Assembly (NCBI GenBank): GCA_028680875.1 | Contig: JAQUJQ010000058.1 | Coordinates: 1-8,139, forward strand | Direction: 5' to 3' | Length of the DNA stretch: 8,139 nt | From: Eubacteriales bacterium | GTDB lineage: Bacteria > Bacillota > Clostridia > Peptostreptococcales > Anaerovoracaceae | Part shown: positions 5,600 through 8,139 of the stretch, piece after piece | How positions within the stretch are numbered: position 1 is the stretch's first letter | Layout: the number at the start of each line of letters is the position of its first letter | Position numbers and translations under genes: made by a program | Notes under the pieces: generated by a model | Seen by the model: only the letters and a program-made list of their open reading frames with translations | Told to the model about the DNA's origin: nothing | Databases searched by the model: none

Positions 5600-7822
5600 A
5601 TGAAGATTCAATTGGCTGAACATGCGGGGTATTGCTTCGGTGTACGAGAGGCATTGGCAAAAGCCCAAGAAATTATTGAAGCCAATCAAGGTAAAGATGT
5701 AAAGATTTATACCTGTGGTCCATTAATTCACAATAAAACGGTTACAAAAGACCTGGAAAGACAAGGGGTTGCAATAGTTTCCGATCCGGCGGAGGCGGAA
5801 GAAGGTTCCATAATCATCGTCCGTTCACATGGAGAACCGGAAAGTTTTTACCAGAAAGCCGAGAAGAAACAATTGACCATTGTGGATGCTACCTGTCCAT
5901 TTGTTTCGAAGATTCATAAAAACGTAAAGGAGGCAGCTGAACAAGGTCGTAATATTGTTGTGGTCGGGGATCAAAACCACCCCGAAGTAAAGGGCATTAT
6001 TGGTTGGTCAGGTGAAAACTGCCAGGTAATTGACGGACTTGGCATGGCGGAGAAGATCTCTTATGATAATATAACTTTGGTTGCTCAAACTACAATTACC
6101 GGTAGACTATGGGAAAGTATTGTAGAGTATTTTCAAAAGAACAAGAAAGATCTAATTCCTCTTAGAACTATCTGCCTTGCCACCACCGAACGGCAAAACA
6201 GTTGTGAAAAAACAGCAAAAGAATCAGATCTGATGATTGTAATTGGGGATAAAAACAGTGCTAATTCAAGAAAACTGTTTGAAATAGCTAAAAACAATTG
6301 TAAAAAAACCTATTTTATCGAGAATCGTGAACATTTACCATTGAAAGAAATCGAAAAATGCGATAGAATAGGTGTTGCGGCGGGGGCATCAACTCCTGAA
6401 CGCATAATTAAGGAGGTTATTGCTACCATGAGTGAAGAGATCACTGAAAACAAAGAAATGCAAGAAGTTGAGTCTGTAGAAACCCAGGAGGGTTCCGAAG
6501 CTGTAGAAGCAACTTTAGCAGAAGAAGAAACCGTAAAGGCTGTTGAGGCAGATCCTGTGGTTAAAGAAGATGAACAGACAGCTCCCCAAATCGATGAAGT
6601 TGAACAGGTAGCTCCCCAAGATGAAAAGATCGTGGATGAAGAAAAGAACATGATGCACGATTTTATGGACCAGATTGATCAATCATTGAGGTTACCGGGC
6701 AGGGGCGAGATTGTAAATGGTGAGATTGTTCAAGTAACAAACAGAGAAATCATTGTTAATCTCGGGTACAAGAAAGACGGTATTATTCCCAAGGAAGAGT
6801 TGATTCTAGAAGATGATCGTGAACTACCTGAAATCTACAAAGAAGGCGATACGATTAAAGCCAAAGTTGTAAAAACAGACGACGGCGATGGAAACATTCT
6901 TCTATCAAGAAAAAGACTGGAAGTCAGCGGACACTGGGATGAAATTAATGATGCTTTTGATAACAAATCAGTTGTCCAAGCAAAGGTCGTGAGAGAAGTA
7001 AAAGGTGGTGTAATTGCTCTTTATAAGGAAGTATCCGGGTTTATACCCATGTCACAGCTTTCCGACCGCTATGTAGAAAAAGCAGATGAGTTCATAGGTA
7101 AGGTTCTTCCTGTAAAGGTGAATCGTGTAGACCAAAGAAGAAATAAAGCAGTATTTTCACATAAGGCTTATTTAGCGGAAGAAAGGCAAAAGAGAGTTCA
7201 GGAAATTTGGAGCTCTCTGAATGTAGGCGATGTAGTCGAAGGTACCGTTATGCGTTTTACCGACTACGGTGCATTCGTTGATATAGGAGGTCTTGATGGA
7301 CTGCTTCATATCTCCGAAATTTCTTGGGGCAAGTTGAGACATCCTCAAGAAGCTTTGGAAATTGGAGAAGTCATCAATGTGAAAGTTCTATCCATGAATA
7401 GCGAGAAGGGAAAGATCTCTCTTGGCTTAAAACAAAATCAGCCGGAACCCTGGACTGTAATTGATGAAAATTATCAAGTGGGCCAGGTTATTAACGGTAA
7501 GGTCGTTCAAATTAAGGAATATGGTGCATTCGTAGAGCTGGAACCGGGCCTTGATGGGCTGGTTCATATATCTGAAATTGCTCATAAGAGAGTTACCAAT
7601 ATTGCCGATGAGATTTCTGTCGGACAAGTTGTGGCAACCAAGATTCTTGAGATTGATAAAGAAAGAAGGAGAATCAGTCTTTCAATCAAGGAGACCTTAG
7701 ATCCTTCCGTTTTCGATGATGAAGAAGACCAGGTTGAAGAAGACCAGGTTGAAGAAGACCAGGTTGAAGAAGACCAGGTTGAAGTTCAGATGCAAAGCGA
7801 AGAAGAGGAACAAGAAGACTAG
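5600..7822 (+). CDS. ispH: Fusion of HMBPP reductase (IspH/LytB) and 30S ribosomal protein S1
   Basis: This 740-residue protein joins two functions. Residues 1-276 are IspH, the last enzyme of the MEP pathway, reducing HMBPP to IPP and DMAPP with a [4Fe-4S] cluster. The cluster cysteines are C12 (AGYCFGV), C99 (DATCPFV) and C192; the substrate residues H44, H77, H127 and E129, the SxN pair S220/N222 and S264 (AGAST) are present, so the enzyme looks intact. Residues 277-365 form an acidic, low-complexity linker. Four S1 domains follow at about 367-440, 455-525, 541-612 and 626-697. The last two are most canonical (YGAFVDI, YGAFVEL, GLLHISEI, GLVHISEI). Four S1 units match the short Gram-positive S1-type protein. 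The tail (698-740) is very acidic with an EEDQV repeat. An SD of AGAGG at 5586-5590 precedes the ATG. The fusion is known in clostridia. A possible internal start is listed separately. Confidence 0.96.
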   Translation: MKIQLAEHAGYCFGVREALAKAQEIIEANQGKDVKIYTCGPLIHNKTVTKDLERQGVAIVSDPAEAEEGSIIIVRSHGEPESFYQKAEKKQLTIVDATCPFVSKIHKNVKEAAEQGRNIVVVGDQNHPEVKGIIGWSGENCQVIDGLGMAEKISYDNITLVAQTTITGRLWESIVEYFQKNKKDLIPLRTICLATTERQNSCEKTAKESDLMIVIGDKNSANSRKLFEIAKNNCKKTYFIENREHLPLKEIEKCDRIGVAAGASTPERIIKEVIATMSEEITENKEMQEVESVETQEGSEAVEATLAEEETVKAVEADPVVKEDEQTAPQIDEVEQVAPQDEKIVDEEKNMMHDFMDQIDQSLRLPGRGEIVNGEIVQVTNREIIVNLGYKKDGIIPKEELILEDDRELPEIYKEGDTIKAKVVKTDDGDGNILLSRKRLEVSGHWDEINDAFDNKSVVQAKVVREVKGGVIALYKEVSGFIPMSQLSDRYVEKADEFIGKVLPVKVNRVDQRRNKAVFSHKAYLAEERQKRVQEIWSSLNVGDVVEGTVMRFTDYGAFVDIGGLDGLLHISEISWGKLRHPQEALEIGEVINVKVLSMNSEKGKISLGLKQNQPEPWTVIDENYQVGQVINGKVVQIKEYGAFVELEPGLDGLVHISEIAHKRVTNIADEISVGQVVATKILEIDKERRRISLSIKETLDPSVFDDEEDQVEEDQVEEDQVEEDQVEVQMQSEEEEQED
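6409..6430 (+). promoter_or_regulatory. Candidate internal ribosome binding site and ATG at the IspH/S1 junction
   Basis: TAAGGAGGT (6409-6417) matches the 16S anti-SD over nine bases and is followed by an in-frame ATG at 6428-6430, eleven bases after the last G of the core. It lies exactly where IspH ends and the S1 linker begins (residue 277), and would yield a 464-residue S1 protein. The sequence also encodes the family-typical end KEV of IspH, so chance is possible. The spacing is slightly long. Confidence 0.45.
7721..7780 (+). repeat. Tandem repeat, four identical 15-bp units in the S1 tail
   Basis: GAAGAAGACCAGGTT occurs four times without a mismatch at 7721, 7736, 7751 and 7766, encoding EEDQV four times (residues 708-727), and is followed by a partial fifth unit (GAAG). 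Identity at synonymous positions points to recent slippage-type expansion. The unit length keeps the frame, so copy changes alter only the length of the acidic tail. Confidence 0.95.
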
Positions 7823-7843
7823 AATAATATCTAATTATCGATT

Positions 7844-7881
7844 GGAGTTGTTTCACCGGAAGCAACTCCTTTCTGTTATTT
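7844..7881 (+). terminator. Rho-independent terminator after the ispH-S1 operon
   Basis: An 11-bp stem (7844-7854 with 7859-7869, one G-T pair) with a four-base ACCG loop is followed by TTTCTGTTATTT. It starts 21 bases after the ispH-S1 stop. The T tract is interrupted, so some readthrough into the kinase gene is plausible, particularly as I found no convincing promoter between the hairpin and that gene. Confidence 0.78.
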
Positions 7882-7895
7882 AGAAAGGAAACAGA

Positions 7896-8139
7896 ATGGA
7901 AAACCTAATACTGATTGGAATGCCTGCCAGTGGGAAAAGTACCGTCGGAGTGATCCTGGCAAAGACACTGGGAAAAACATTTTTAGATTTAGACCTGTTA
8001 ATCCAGGAACGAGAGGGAGATTTACTACAAAACCTTATTGATAGACAGGGTATGGTACGGTTTTTAGAAATGGAAGAACAAGCCATTCTTTCGATCAATG
8101 AATCAAATGCCGTCATTGCTACCGGTGGCAGTGTAATCT
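7896..8139 (+). CDS. Shikimate kinase-family P-loop kinase, 3'-truncated
   Basis: The gene runs off the window after 81 codons. It starts at ATG 7896, seven bases after AAAGG within AAAGGA (7884-7889). The fold is clear: Walker A GMPASGKST at 8-16, LDLDLLIQEREG at 30-41 corresponding to the DxD and substrate region of shikimate kinases, and IATGGSVI near the end of the visible part. Two features differ from true AroK. The usual GExxFRxxE reads G-M-V-R-F-L-E-M-E (52-60), with Leu at 57 where the shikimate-binding Arg is expected, and the GGG motif reads GGS. From memory, a group of clostridial proteins annotated as shikimate kinase shares these changes. It may therefore phosphorylate something else. 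Shikimate kinase in aromatic amino acid synthesis remains the default database name; family membership is confident, substrate is not. Confidence 0.85.
   Translation, partial: MENLILIGMPASGKSTVGVILAKTLGKTFLDLDLLIQEREGDLLQNLIDRQGMVRFLEMEEQAILSINESNAVIATGGSVI

Noticed and set aside
5926..5933. AAAGGAGG inside the IspH part
   Set aside because: SD-like, but no in-frame ATG or GTG follows at usable distance. It shows that SD-like words arise by chance in coding sequence here, a caution for the 6409 site.
6310..6651. 113-codon open frame on the minus strand (Ser/Thr-rich)
   Set aside because: It lies antisense to the IspH end and the acidic low-complexity linker. GAA-rich codons read in reverse give Ser/Phe-rich peptides; there is no family resemblance.
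7874..7882. Extended -10-like TGTTATTTA before the kinase gene
   Set aside because: The hexamer is poor, it overlaps the terminator T tract, and transcription would start after or within the SD.
7880..8116. 78-codon open frame on the minus strand
   Set aside because: Antisense to the kinase gene, whose P-loop and motifs are clear; the translation has no recognisable features.
1..8139. CRISPR array, tRNA/rRNA, transposase, phage or defence genes
   Set aside because: No direct-repeat arrays beyond the 15-bp tail repeat, no cloverleaf or rRNA-like sequence, and all reading frames belong to ordinary chromosomal families or small unknowns.

Overview
The window looks like chromosomal DNA from a low-GC, Gram-positive anaerobe of the class Clostridia. 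The evidence is AT-leaning codon use, AGGAGG-type ribosome binding sites, a consensus sigma-A-type promoter, and an IspH (LytB) reductase fused to ribosomal protein S1, an architecture I know from clostridia. A DUF5685-type protein next to a small J-domain protein with a cysteine-rich tail fits the same group. I see no insertion sequence, phage gene, tRNA, rRNA or CRISPR array. Every convincing gene is on the plus strand, and no stretch over 300 bases lacks a gene.

Layout. Bases 1-1428 are the 3' part of an APC-superfamily amino acid permease, closed by a strong hairpin terminator at about 1446-1487. A near-consensus extended -10 promoter (1487-1514) then starts what looks like one operon of seven genes running to 7822. 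The genes are an 86-residue unknown protein (1556), a DUF5685-like protein (1818), a J-domain/TPR protein with a Cys-rich end (2692), a six-helix membrane protein (3264), a membrane-anchored SPOR-domain protein (3842), the replication-associated AAA+ ATPase RarA (4324) and the IspH-S1 fusion (5600). Neighbours are 1 base apart or overlap by 1, 4 or 17 bases. The exception is a 77-base gap before the SPOR gene, which holds a perfect 9-bp inverted repeat. A second hairpin terminator (7844-7881) precedes a shikimate-kinase-family gene cut by the window edge.

How the genes relate. The distal part joins conserved functions: peptidoglycan binding (SPOR), replication fork maintenance (RarA), isoprenoid precursor synthesis (IspH) and mRNA binding in translation (S1). 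The proximal part (unknown, DUF5685, J-domain, membrane protein) is poorly characterised. Its tight coupling suggests a shared, perhaps membrane-associated, chaperone or cofactor-related role; that is inference.

Most of the window is ordinary core genome. The points most worth checking are: (1) a full-length anti-SD match followed by an in-frame ATG exactly at the IspH/S1 junction, which could let the fusion gene also make free S1; (2) two Asp-rich helical motifs plus a Cys cluster in the DUF5685 protein, resembling the metal-binding motifs of isoprenoid synthases; (3) replacement of the usual substrate-binding Arg and of the third Gly of the GGG motif in the shikimate-kinase-like protein; and (4) four identical 15-bp repeats at the end of the S1 gene.
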